DNA of 64,000 bases from Pseudomonadota bacterium (GCA_023426365.1 JAFAAW010000003.1:1-64000); one strand, 5' to 3'; shown: positions 27,586 to 34,808, counted from the first letter of the stretch. Numbers and translations: made by a program. The notes: generated by a model not told the origin, from the sequence alone.

Positions 27586-29286
27586 TTATTCAGACCGCTC
27601 CTGGCGTCTCCAACGATCAACGATTTGATTGACGTCGATATCGTCAGGGCCATCAATCCAGCGGCTGTAAAAATCGATGTCATTGCTGTTCGGTTCGGGG
27701 TTGGCCCGATGGAACTGAACGCGGGAGGGCAGGGGAACGGCTTCGCCCAAGGCCATGGCCTCGCCTCTTCCGAGGCCAGCGAGAACATCAACCAAGTCCC
27801 GCTCGGCTTCGGGAACCAAGTTCTTCACATAGGCTTGGTCAGTCGGGTTGGTGATGCGCAAGCATATGAACGAGCCACACTGAGCCAGCACGGTTTCGGA
27901 TAGTTCATGTGGCCGCTGGCTAACGACACCAAGGCCAACGCCGTACTTGCGGCCTTCCTTGGCGATCCGCTCCATAGATTTCCGCGCTCCGGCATACTGT
28001 CCAGCATCGGCACGAGGGATGTAGGCATGAGCCTCTTCGCACACGAGAAGGAGCGGGAATTCCTTGTATTGCGGGTTCCAATAATTGAACTCGAACGCAA
28101 GCCGTCCGATCTGAGCAGCGACGGTTGGTCGCACATCAAATGGGACTGAACTCAAATCGATAATTGTGATTTGCCTTTTGGGTTCTCCAAGGCCAACAAA
28201 ATCACGGAGAAGTCCTGCAAGTGTATTGGATGCAGTTCTCTGTTTCGGCTTCAGGAGAAAGTCGTATCGAACATCGTTAAGCTTGCTATTAAGGCGAATG
28301 AGGAAGCGATCAAACGTTCCAAAAAGAGGGCCGTTCTTTTTTCCCTTTTCGCCGTCAACTCTCTCACTGTTTTTTCCTCCGATAGCTTCAAGGAGGTTGT
28401 CCAAGGAAAAGAAGATGGGAGTGTCAACCGAGATGCGATCCAGTTTCACACCGGCTTTCTCTTTTTCTTTTAACTGGAATAGTGTGTCTCTGAAGAATGC
28501 AATCTGATTGGCGGCTTCACGTTCGGAATGGTCCACGAGTAAGTCGCAAAGTTCAGCAAATGTCATAAGCCAGTACGGAACTTCTAGCTCTCTGGCATCA
28601 ACGTACCGGGCAATCCCATCATCAAACGCATGTTGACGAACACCTTGCTCGTCTTTCCAACTGTATTCCCCGTGAAGGTCGAGAAGGATGATATGGGCCT
28701 TCGGCATGACTTTGACGGCTCGTTGCAGCAGGTTCGCCACGGTGTGGGATTTGCCTGCGCCAGTCTGCCCCAGGATGGCGAAGTGGCGACCGAATAGACC
28801 GGACGGGTCAAAATACACGCCTTGGGATGGGGCAGAGGGCAGGTAGCCAACGTCATATCCCTTGGACTGGAAGCGGTTGAACATCTTGCCGATGGCTTCC
28901 GCTCCAAGGGCGTGTACCTCGGCTCCGGTGGTTGGGAAGGTGCTGACGCCCCGCTGGAACTCTCCGGTGTCGTCCAACACACCTAACGGGGTGATGCTCA
29001 GTTCCCGGCTGACCTTGGCTACCCGGATGGCATCTTGTCCAGCCTGCCCAGGTTCCAGCGGAACAAGCTTCTCAGTTTCGCTCATTCTCGTGACCATCGC
29101 CAGTGTGGCGAGGTTTCGTTGAACAATGGCGACGTACGAACCGACCCGACCGACTAGGACATCTTCATCGCCAATGGTGACGATCAACGGGCCATCCTGC
29201 TCGATATCGCTCAAAGTGACGCTGACGGTTCCTGCTTGAACATCGGTGACGTAGCCAATGCGCGTTTCTTCGGCAAAGTTCGTCAT
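27586..29286 (-). CDS. herA: HerA-type ATPase/translocase of a SIR2-HerA (Nezha-type) anti-phage system
   Basis: The 566-residue protein has the HerA-FtsK architecture. The N-terminal HAS-barrel (about 8-70) is followed by the P-loop ATPase with Walker A GQTGAGKSHT (173-182), hhhLDLHGEY (about 200-208), Walker B LLLVCEEAHAYIP (412-424) and the GVVSQRPHELSETVLAQC motif. Known HerA homologues form hexamers that act on DNA; in SIR2-HerA defence the HerA ring assembles with SIR2 and controls its NAD+ consumption. The ATG at 29286 overlaps the SIR2 stop by 4 nt (ATGA), implying translational coupling and fixed stoichiometry. Codon use differs from core genes, consistent with transfer. A NurA nuclease, the partner of archaeal HerA, is absent, which favours the defence role. 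Confidence 0.9.
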   Translation of the reverse strand: MTNFAEETRIGYVTDVQAGTVSVTLSDIEQDGPLIVTIGDEDVLVGRVGSYVAIVQRNLATLAMVTRMSETEKLVPLEPGQAGQDAIRVAKVSRELSITPLGVLDDTGEFQRGVSTFPTTGAEVHALGAEAIGKMFNRFQSKGYDVGYLPSAPSQGVYFDPSGLFGRHFAILGQTGAGKSHTVANLLQRAVKVMPKAHIILLDLHGEYSWKDEQGVRQHAFDDGIARYVDARELEVPYWLMTFAELCDLLVDHSEREAANQIAFFRDTLFQLKEKEKAGVKLDRISVDTPIFFSLDNLLEAIGGKNSERVDGEKGKKNGPLFGTFDRFLIRLNSKLNDVRYDFLLKPKQRTASNTLAGLLRDFVGLGEPKRQITIIDLSSVPFDVRPTVAAQIGRLAFEFNYWNPQYKEFPLLLVCEEAHAYIPRADAGQYAGARKSMERIAKEGRKYGVGLGVVSQRPHELSETVLAQCGSFICLRITNPTDQAYVKNLVPEAERDLVDVLAGLGRGEAMALGEAVPLPSRVQFHRANPEPNSNDIDFYSRWIDGPDDIDVNQIVDRWRRQERSE

Positions 29287-30308
29287 TTCATCAACTCCTC
29301 AACGATGCCTTCAAATGTTGAAAGCGTCTGGTGGCCTTCACCGGTTGTTCCGTAATGCGATGACCTGTCTTCAGTCACAACGAGAGCGTTCTTGTGCTTT
29401 GACCAACGCTCAAAAGCTTGGTCGGAAAGAGCCTTTGTTGCGATGACCAGGGTAAAATTGGTGCGTGTAAGAGCGGCCTCAATCACAGCATTCACATGTT
29501 CATCGGCCATGCCGTAGCCGATACAGACCAGTCTATTGATGTGGTCCGGGCCATGAATGAGGCTCGCACGGAATTCCGACCAGAGCCGGGAGTAAGGCGC
29601 GGTGACGGTATCGGCGGCCTTGCGGTGCTGGGGCGGGATCATAAGGCGTTGCGCCGGGGCGTTCACGGGGGCATCGAATGGCCCGCGCCGTAATCCGAAT
29701 TCCGGGTCATCGTACCAGCCCATTGATCCATGCAACTTGACCAACTGTAGCCATGTTGGAATTGCTCGCCGTTGCGCTCCTCGGTAGCCCGACTGGATAA
29801 TCGCAAGGTCATGGGTAAAAACAGATTGATCGAAGAATGCTCGGTCATGCCCGGTAAAGCCGTCAACAAGTCTGATGCATTCGATTTCCGCAGAGCGTTC
29901 AATCAATGGGTCATAATTGAGCGAGAATACATGAACCTTTCTCTCGGCTGAGTAACTCAGTGCCTGGACAAACCTTCTGTGAACGGTAAGGTCTGGGCTG
30001 AGTTCGGAGAAGTATTCTCCAATGGCCCGGACAACGCTGTGCCGGTGTGGTCCTTCTTCATGTTTGCCCAAATCGAGGAGGTCGAGGGCTTTCTCGATGC
30101 CGATGTTTTCCGCGTCCAGTTTGGCTTGAATTTCCGCACGTTGATCGGCAGGAACCCGGTCCTTGATGCAATCCCAGAGATTGAAGGCCAGCGGGTAGCC
30201 CATGCCGTTGAGGTATGAAGACCCGGCCCCAAGCAGAAAGCCAACTTTGCTGGCTTTCATTTGCTCCCGAACCTTTGCCGCCAAGCGGTTCAGAAAGTCC
30301 CCGGCCAA
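29283..30308 (-). CDS. SIR2-domain NAD+-consuming protein of a SIR2-HerA defence pair
   Basis: The 341-residue protein has the SIR2-like (SIR2_2) fold: NAD-binding GFLLGAGSS (23-31), FSLNYDPL with Asn131, LVKLHGS with the catalytic His193, and CIGYGMADEHVN (262-273). In characterised SIR2-HerA systems this protein hydrolyses NAD+ on infection and causes abortive infection. The Asn and His needed for catalysis are present, so it should be active. The start is uncertain: TTG 30308 has GGGAGG 6 nt upstream. GTG 30314 abuts that SD, and ATG 30260 gives a protein 16 residues shorter. The frame stays open to 30830, but that part covers inverted repeats and looks non-coding. It overlaps herA by 4 nt. 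Confidence 0.88.
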   Translation of the reverse strand: MAGDFLNRLAAKVREQMKASKVGFLLGAGSSYLNGMGYPLAFNLWDCIKDRVPADQRAEIQAKLDAENIGIEKALDLLDLGKHEEGPHRHSVVRAIGEYFSELSPDLTVHRRFVQALSYSAERKVHVFSLNYDPLIERSAEIECIRLVDGFTGHDRAFFDQSVFTHDLAIIQSGYRGAQRRAIPTWLQLVKLHGSMGWYDDPEFGLRRGPFDAPVNAPAQRLMIPPQHRKAADTVTAPYSRLWSEFRASLIHGPDHINRLVCIGYGMADEHVNAVIEAALTRTNFTLVIATKALSDQAFERWSKHKNALVVTEDRSSHYGTTGEGHQTLSTFEGIVEELMK

Positions 30309-30669
30309 ACTCACCCTCCCAACACCAGATTGGTCTTTATGTGAGAGTGTGCGATTTTTGCGCGTGCTGCAAGTGGTCGGCTGGCCGAGTGGTCTGGCGT
30401 TCACACACTGCGCGTTTGCCGCCTTCGTAACCCTCTGGTAGGGTGCGGAACGGCGTGTCGAAGCGCCGAGAAAAAAACCGAAGAAGGCCCCCATGTCGGG
30501 TGGCCTGTGAATACAACACCCGGCTTTCGCCAAGGGTGCGCCTTCGTGCGTGCCCTCTTGGGAAATAAGCAGGGCGTGATTTCTTCGGTTACACGCTTCG
30601 ACCCACCCGGCGCCAGCCGGGTTGTGGGTCTTGGTGTGCCTTGTTTTTGGCAACCGAAGAGACATTGCC
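30309..30669. other. Structured divergent region between SIR2 and membrane-protein genes
   Basis: No supported gene lies here, although the minus frame of SIR2 remains open. A long-range inverted repeat has two-part arms: GTCGAAGCG (30457-30465) plus AACCGAAGAA (30476-30485) pair with TTCTTCGGTT (30581-30590) plus CGCTTCGAC (30594-30602). A second hairpin (30600-30630) has a 12-bp stem with a 3-nt bulge, and TTGTTTTTGG follows at 30641-30650. A further copy of AACCGAAGA occurs at 30652-30660. It should hold both divergent promoters, and may encode a structured leader or small RNA controlling the defence genes. Confidence 0.55.
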
Positions 30670-31356
30670 ATGGAAAAAGCAGCCCTACTTGTCGCCGCTC
30701 TTGGTGTGTACCTTTTTCTGCGAAAGAAACGCCAAGCCGATCTTGCAAAACTGCACCAGCATGGTTCGCTTGGGGTTTGTCGTTCAAACAGCCGCCTATT
30801 CCTGCCAAGACTTCGATATGGCCTATCCACCGTGTCTCTAGTCGTTATTCTGGCCTTTTCGACATTGTGGATTGGTGGCGTAATTGTATTACGTGAGGGG
30901 CCACTCAGTTACCGTTGGCAAGCGGGTTTGCACCCTGATCCCTCGTTTGATCCGGTTCAGGGGTTCGATACTTACGCAGCCGGGCTTTCAGCGGAGTGGC
31001 ATAGCGCAATCCTGCACGCCCAGAGCTTGGAGGAAGTGCAGCGTATCCGTGCCATTGCCCACGAGCGGGAAGCGGCGGCTCGCCGTATAAAGCAAGCTGG
31101 TCTGGCCGGGTATATGGCGGTTGCCATGTCGTGGGCTGTCGATCTCGGAATTGGCGTGGTGATCGTCGCAATGCTTATCCGCTTCCTTCCGAAAAGGCGG
31201 GTCGACCTTTCCAGCCCACAAACGCGCCGAGACTGGTGTATCCGGTTCGGGGTGTCGGATGGGGCGCTGCTGGCCGGTGCGCAGGATGCCGGTAGTAATC
31301 GTGCGGTTGATATAGCTCGTGCGCTTCTGCGGAACCCACATAGTCACGCATCCTGA
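30670..31356 (+). CDS. Hypothetical membrane protein of the island
   Basis: The 228-residue protein has an N-terminal hydrophobic stretch (about 3-18), a clear helix at about 53-75 (VSLVVILAFSTLWIGGVIVL), a charged helical loop (about 100-145) and another helix near 150-172 (WAVDLGIGVVIVAMLIRFL). The cytosolic tail RDWCIRFGVSDGALLAGAQDAGS weakly resembles the DUF3606 type. I cannot assign a function. ATG 30670 is chosen over TTG 30622, which lies inside a hairpin. It is divergent from SIR2-HerA and upstream of the serine recombinase. It could be a membrane component of the defence locus or unrelated cargo. Confidence 0.6.
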   Translation: MEKAALLVAALGVYLFLRKKRQADLAKLHQHGSLGVCRSNSRLFLPRLRYGLSTVSLVVILAFSTLWIGGVIVLREGPLSYRWQAGLHPDPSFDPVQGFDTYAAGLSAEWHSAILHAQSLEEVQRIRAIAHEREAAARRIKQAGLAGYMAVAMSWAVDLGIGVVIVAMLIRFLPKRRVDLSSPQTRRDWCIRFGVSDGALLAGAQDAGSNRAVDIARALLRNPHSHAS

Positions 31357-31385
31357 TTGGGTATACCGAAAAAAAACAGATACGC

Positions 31386-31467
31386 GAGACACCTATTGCG
31401 TCTCATATGGGTTGATTTATGGTTTGCAAGACGCTATAGCGGTCATGTCTAGAGTTAAACGAGACAT
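31386..31467. repeat. Two palindromes upstream of the serine recombinase (possible res/operator sites)
   Basis: GAGAC (31386-31390) faces GTCTC (31400-31404), and ATGTCT (31445-31450) faces AGACAT (31462-31467). Both share the AGAC/GTCT half-site and lie directly before the recombinase start. Small serine recombinases commonly bind dimer sites just upstream of their own genes, for recombination and autorepression, so this is a plausible res-like site (inference). Confidence 0.5.
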
Positions 31468-31479
31468 GCGGGGTGCGTC

Positions 31480-32076
31480 ATGCTGTACGGTTACGCCAGG
31501 GTTTCAACCACTGACCAAGACCTGACACTTCAGGAAGAAGCCTTGAAGGCGGCGGGGTGTGATCTGGTGGTGTCGGAGAAGGTGACGGGCACCAGCCGCG
31601 AAGGGCGGCAAGAGTTGGAGCGCCTGCTTCAGTTCATCCGCGAGGGCGACACTCTGGTTGTCACCCGCATTGACCGGCTGGCCCGTTCCATCGGTGATCT
31701 TCAGGACATCGTGCGGGGCTTGAAGGCCAAGGGTGTGAGCCTGCGGGCCACCATGCAATCCGTCGATACCAGTACGGCAGCGGGTAAGGCGTTCCTCGAC
31801 ATGCTGGGCGTGTTCGCTGAGTTCGAGACGAACCTACGCAAGGAGCGGCAGGCGGAAGGTATCGCTAAGGCCAAGGCGGCGGGCGTCTACAAGGGCAGGA
31901 AGCCCGAGATTGACCGGGCGGCGATCCTCAAGCTCAAAGCCGAGGGCTTGGGCGCTACGGCCATCGCCAAGCGCCTGGGCATCGGTCGCGCTTCGGTTTA
32001 CCGCATCTTGACCGATGCCGCCGCCGATCCGCTGGCCGGTGGTCCCGATCATGCGGACCTGATGGCCTTGGGTTGA
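31480..32076 (+). CDS. Small serine recombinase (resolvase/invertase family)
   Basis: The 198-residue protein has the catalytic domain with nucleophile Ser9 in YARVSTTDQDLTLQ, the DRLARS arginine motif (65-70) and a long E helix. A C-terminal Hin-type helix-turn-helix (GATAIAKRLGIGRASVYRIL, about 158-177) completes it. This is the full length of Tn3-type resolvases and invertases. It could resolve co-integrates or dimers, or invert a DNA segment. No transposase or terminal inverted repeats are nearby, so it is not obviously part of a transposon. The SD is weak, with GGGGTG before the ATG. Palindromic half-sites lie upstream. Confidence 0.92.
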   Translation: MLYGYARVSTTDQDLTLQEEALKAAGCDLVVSEKVTGTSREGRQELERLLQFIREGDTLVVTRIDRLARSIGDLQDIVRGLKAKGVSLRATMQSVDTSTAAGKAFLDMLGVFAEFETNLRKERQAEGIAKAKAAGVYKGRKPEIDRAAILKLKAEGLGATAIAKRLGIGRASVYRILTDAAADPLAGGPDHADLMALG

Positions 32077-32305
32077 CGGATGGTGCATTCCGCCGCTCAG
32101 GGCTTCCGCAGGGGTTGGGAAACGGGATGGTGGCTGCCCGAGGTGCGGCGGGACGCTTCCTGCTGCCAGGGCGCCTATAATGCGGAAATGCGCTAGCCCG
32201 ATAAATCAAGGCAAAGGGCAAAGCCTTGTGTTAATAATCCATGCGCTCACATTCGTTCGCATGGCTTCGCCTTGCATGGAATGAAACGGATGCCATGATC
32301 TGCAT

Positions 32306-32374
32306 ATGATACAACTTAATCTGATTAAATTTCTTATCTATATCCTTGCGTTCCTAATCTCGTTCCTCGATTAG
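32306..32374 (+). CDS. Tiny hydrophobic ORF (22 aa), possible type I toxin-like peptide
   Basis: ATG to TAG encodes MIQLNLIKFLIYILAFLISF plus two residues, almost entirely a single membrane helix. Its size and character resemble small toxic peptides of type I toxin-antitoxin loci. The SD is not convincing and the AT-rich setting can produce hydrophobic codons by chance, so coding is speculative. An antisense RNA would be expected if it were such a toxin. Confidence 0.25.
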   Translation: MIQLNLIKFLIYILAFLISFLD

Positions 32375-32455
32375 TCACCTCGCTTCGCTATGCAAGGTAG
32401 ATATACATATGTTGTATTTTTAAACAGATACCAACTCGTTAAGGATTGACCCTGT

Positions 32456-32534
32456 TTGTCCAATAGGGAGGGACTGATCCTCTAATATAACGGCTCTGGA
32501 ATGTGATGGTTGCTCTTGTCCACTATGGAGTGAC
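32456..32534 (+). repeat. Two 19-bp direct repeats exactly 60 bp apart
   Basis: TTGTCCAATAGGGAGGGAC (32456-32474) and TTGTCCACTATGGAGTGAC (32516-32534) agree at 16 of 19 positions. The second contains a CACT/AGTG dyad. The spacing, close to six helical turns, suggests same-face protein binding, for example by integrase arm-binding, excisionase or a repressor. They lie about 230 nt beyond the integrase stop. Confidence 0.55.
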
Positions 32535-32765
32535 CGGAGAGGTTGCAGCTTGGGTTATCCATCAAGGCATTGAAAACAATACAGATACCAACGGCAATGC
32601 CGATCCAGGCCGGTAATACCCAATCCCGCCCGAACCCGACCACTCCGAACCCGAGTTGATTTCTCCCGTCCTCAGCATCCTTGCCGTACCAAGTGGCCTA
32701 CGGGGGACGCTGGGGCGGAAGATCATTTAACTACCCTGCCGCAAAATTGTGCCGGATTTTGGCCG

Positions 32766-34409
32766 TCAAGTCCTGGCCTCAGGAATGGCGAACGGCAGGC
32801 GTTCCAGTGCTGCGGATTTCTGGTGGATGGTGTAGCCCATCTTGAAATAGTTGTTCTGGGTCACGCCATCCCGTGCATGTCCGACGATGGCTTGCACAAT
32901 GGATTGCTCAACACCTTCCCGCAGCAGGTGGGTAACGACGGTGTGGCGCAGGCAGTGGAACACCAGTTCCTTGCTCTTCATGTCCAGCTTGACCAGGAAG
33001 GTTTCATTGAACCAGCGGCCCAAGGAACGACCCCAGCCGTTCTTGTCGTCATAGGTGAACTCGGGGAACAGCTTGGTTTTGCCCTGCTTGCGCAAGGTCT
33101 GCACGTATTCCAGCAAGCCCAACTCTTTCAGCTTGGAATGGATCGGCACGGTGCGGCGGGAAGCGGCATTCTTCAGGCGCTTGTTGCCGTCTTCCTCGTT
33201 CAGGTCGAACAGCCAAACGCCTTCTTCCTGGCGGATGTCGTCTAAGTGCATCTGGGCAATCTCGTTCAACCGCGCCCCGGTGAACAGGCCGATCAACGGC
33301 CCCCAGCGTTGGTAGTCCTTGCGGATCAGGCCGGATGTGTTGTTGAGGATTTCATCCAGCATGCGCTGGACCTGTTCCCCGGAGAAGGCAACTCGCTTCT
33401 CGTCGGACTGGTTGCGGTCCTGCTGAATGCGCATGTTGGCGAAGGGATTGACGTCCACATAGCCATGATCCTGCGCCCAGGCGAACAGCCCGATATAGCT
33501 TTGCAGGTAGTTGTTCTGGGTTTTGGTGCCGATGATGGGGGCGCCTACGGCCAGCGCATCGGCCAGGGACAGGCCAGCCGTTGCCGGCGACTTGTTGCGG
33601 TTCTTGGGATACGCCTTGATGGTGGTTTTGACCGGTCGAGCCTTATCGAAGTCAATTGCACGAATTTCGGTATCCGCGCCGACGATCTCATACAGCAGGG
33701 CGAAATGCTCGCCCTTCTCCAACTCGGTCTTGGGTGCCCATCGCTTGGCCTGCACGTTCTCGGCAACGTATTCGTCGGCAACCTGTTTCAGCGACGGTCC
33801 CGGTTCCACCGGGGCAGGGGCGGGTGGGGCGCTGGGCTGTACCACGGGGGCAGGCGGTTCCAGGTCGAATGTCTCAAGCGACTGGTCATAAGCCAGCGCC
33901 GCCCGGCAATACGCCTGGAACGCTCGCATGAAGTTATTGCGGAAGGTGGCATAGGCTGCCGTACCGGGAGGGATGGCAATGCCGTACTTGTCGCAGAAGC
34001 GGCCCAGCACGTCGCTGTCATCCTCGGTGGTCGGGTCCAGCGGTTCGCCTGTCTCGACGGCTTGTGCGGCAAGTCCAAGGCTGTTGTTCAGGGCGGCGAT
34101 GTCCAGGTGATCCAGACGGCCATGTTCCGCGATGTGGGCTTTGCGTGCGGCCAGCTTTTCGGAAAAGTGCTTGGTCAGCAGGTCGCGGATTTCGTCGTAG
34201 CGCATTCCTGAGGCGATCCCTTGGGCGGTCAGTGTCTCGCCCAAGTAGCCCAAACTGCGCGAAAGGCGCAACGCTTCCCTGCGTTCCCGAGTGCGCAGCG
34301 ACACTCTTATATATAGGTGTCGTCCCAGAGGGTGGAGCGAGTGGGGTAGCGGCCAGCGGAAATAGTAGACGCGGTGGCGTGAGAGGGTTAGATAGGCGGT
34401 GGTTCGCAT
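32766..34409 (-). CDS. int: Tyrosine-type integrase of the tRNA-Val island
   Basis: The 547-residue protein has an N-terminal DUF6538-like segment (YLTLSRHRVYYFRWPLP) and a long helical region. A Pro-rich linker at about 185-206 precedes the core-binding domain (about 207-335). The catalytic domain carries the R-H-R-H-Y set: Arg380 in TGARLNEI, His485 and Arg488 in HCLRH, His511 in VGHA and Tyr521 in NNYFK. It should recombine the 19-bp repeats at tRNA-Val and the element's attP. ATG 34409 is used; the ATG at 34448 adds 13 residues without an SD. No excisionase gene was recognised. Confidence 0.93.
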   Translation of the reverse strand: MRTTAYLTLSRHRVYYFRWPLPHSLHPLGRHLYIRVSLRTRERREALRLSRSLGYLGETLTAQGIASGMRYDEIRDLLTKHFSEKLAARKAHIAEHGRLDHLDIAALNNSLGLAAQAVETGEPLDPTTEDDSDVLGRFCDKYGIAIPPGTAAYATFRNNFMRAFQAYCRAALAYDQSLETFDLEPPAPVVQPSAPPAPAPVEPGPSLKQVADEYVAENVQAKRWAPKTELEKGEHFALLYEIVGADTEIRAIDFDKARPVKTTIKAYPKNRNKSPATAGLSLADALAVGAPIIGTKTQNNYLQSYIGLFAWAQDHGYVDVNPFANMRIQQDRNQSDEKRVAFSGEQVQRMLDEILNNTSGLIRKDYQRWGPLIGLFTGARLNEIAQMHLDDIRQEEGVWLFDLNEEDGNKRLKNAASRRTVPIHSKLKELGLLEYVQTLRKQGKTKLFPEFTYDDKNGWGRSLGRWFNETFLVKLDMKSKELVFHCLRHTVVTHLLREGVEQSIVQAIVGHARDGVTQNNYFKMGYTIHQKSAALERLPFAIPEART

Positions 34410-34486
34410 GGCAATTGTCGCACCTGATTGCCACACCGGGAACCACACGAAGCCAAGCCCTTGGTTTCTCAGGGCGGGGTGGTCGG

Positions 34487-34505
34487 CCCGTCACCGCCCA
34501 CCAAG
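34487..34505 (+). repeat. attR: second copy of the tRNA-Val 19-bp repeat
   Basis: The sequence is identical to 26349-26367. Sequence on either side differs between copies, so the identical core defines the crossover zone and the right boundary of the island. Confidence 0.88.
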
Positions 34506-34752
34506 TCCTGTCACAGGCAAAAGCGCACTGCATTACGCGGCGGCGCAGCATTTTCAAGAACCCTTCCAAATCATCCCAACAATTCGCCATTGAAAAGCGG
34601 CGCTGTTGTCCCGTCTCCACTTATGCCCACCTACCCATTACGATAGGCAGGGTGGGTGGAGGTTGGTGCGGGAGCATTGCAATACCCCTTGCGGGCGAAA
34701 CCTGTTTTTGCGCGGTTTTTGGCAAAAATATGGTGGGTCGGGGCATGGCCGC

Positions 34753-34781
34753 TTGACAGTCTTGTGCCCCTGGATTACACC
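34753..34781 (+). promoter_or_regulatory. Putative promoter of tRNA-Asp
   Basis: Consensus TTGACA (34753-34758), a 17-nt spacer and TACACC (34776-34781) lie 27 nt before the mature tRNA 5' end. This promoter is outside the island, so insertion left tRNA-Asp expression independent of the old tRNA-Val transcript. Confidence 0.6.
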
Positions 34782-34808
34782 ACGCCTACCCGCGCGGGTG
34801 GCCGCGGA

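Larger units (their letters stand above)
32077..32765. other. AT-rich non-coding stretch between recombinase and integrase
   Basis: These 689 nt are the most AT-rich part of the window (especially about 32220-32420). No ORF longer than about 25 codons has coding character. Visible structure includes CCTTGCAT near 32270 facing ATGCAAGG at 32391-32398, and CTAATC (32354-32359) facing GATTAG (32369-32374). Two 19-nt near-identical repeats lie 60 nt apart (32456 and 32516). It could hold integrase or excision control sites, a replication or segregation site, or a small RNA/peptide gene. Confidence 0.5.
26349..34505. mobile_element. Integrated genomic island carrying SIR2-HerA (Nezha-type) defence genes
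   Basis: The island is bounded by a 19-bp perfect direct repeat of the tRNA-Val 3' end. A tyrosine integrase lies 78 nt inside the right repeat. The contents are a HEPN-like protein, a HerA ATPase, a SIR2 protein, a membrane protein, a serine recombinase, an AT-rich non-coding stretch and the integrase. Base composition and codon use are visibly less GC-biased than in the flanks, with frequent A/T-ending codons and T-rich stretches. Removing the island places tRNA-Val about 300 nt before tRNA-Asp, in the hupB-tRNA-nuoA context expected for this group. No conjugation, replication or capsid genes are seen, so mobility would rely on excision plus a helper or natural transfer. A circular excised form is predicted but not shown. 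Confidence 0.88.
34410..34808. other. Intergenic region holding attR and the tRNA-Asp promoter
   Basis: This 399-nt stretch has no supported gene. It contains the right island end (34487-34505), a GAAGCCAAG/TTGGTTTC dyad at 34449-34469, and GGGCGGGGTG (34472-34481) facing CACCGCCC of attR, which partly mimics the tRNA acceptor stem. Beyond attR is the original tRNA-Val to tRNA-Asp spacer. Confidence 0.5.

Noticed and set aside
28166..28507. Plus-strand ORFs opposite herA
   Set aside because: They are shadows of a gene with intact ATPase motifs and have no independent start signals.
30315..30830. SIR2 reading frame extended upstream by about 170 codons
   Set aside because: The added part runs through large inverted repeats and hairpins, has no SIR2 similarity, and a good SD lies at the downstream TTG; treated as non-coding leader.
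31480..32076. Considering the serine recombinase as part of a Tn3-type transposon
   Set aside because: No transposase gene and no terminal inverted repeats were found around it.
32077..32765. CRISPR array or retron in the AT-rich stretch
   Set aside because: Only two copies of one 19-nt repeat with a single 41-nt spacer-like interval, no cas genes and no reverse transcriptase.
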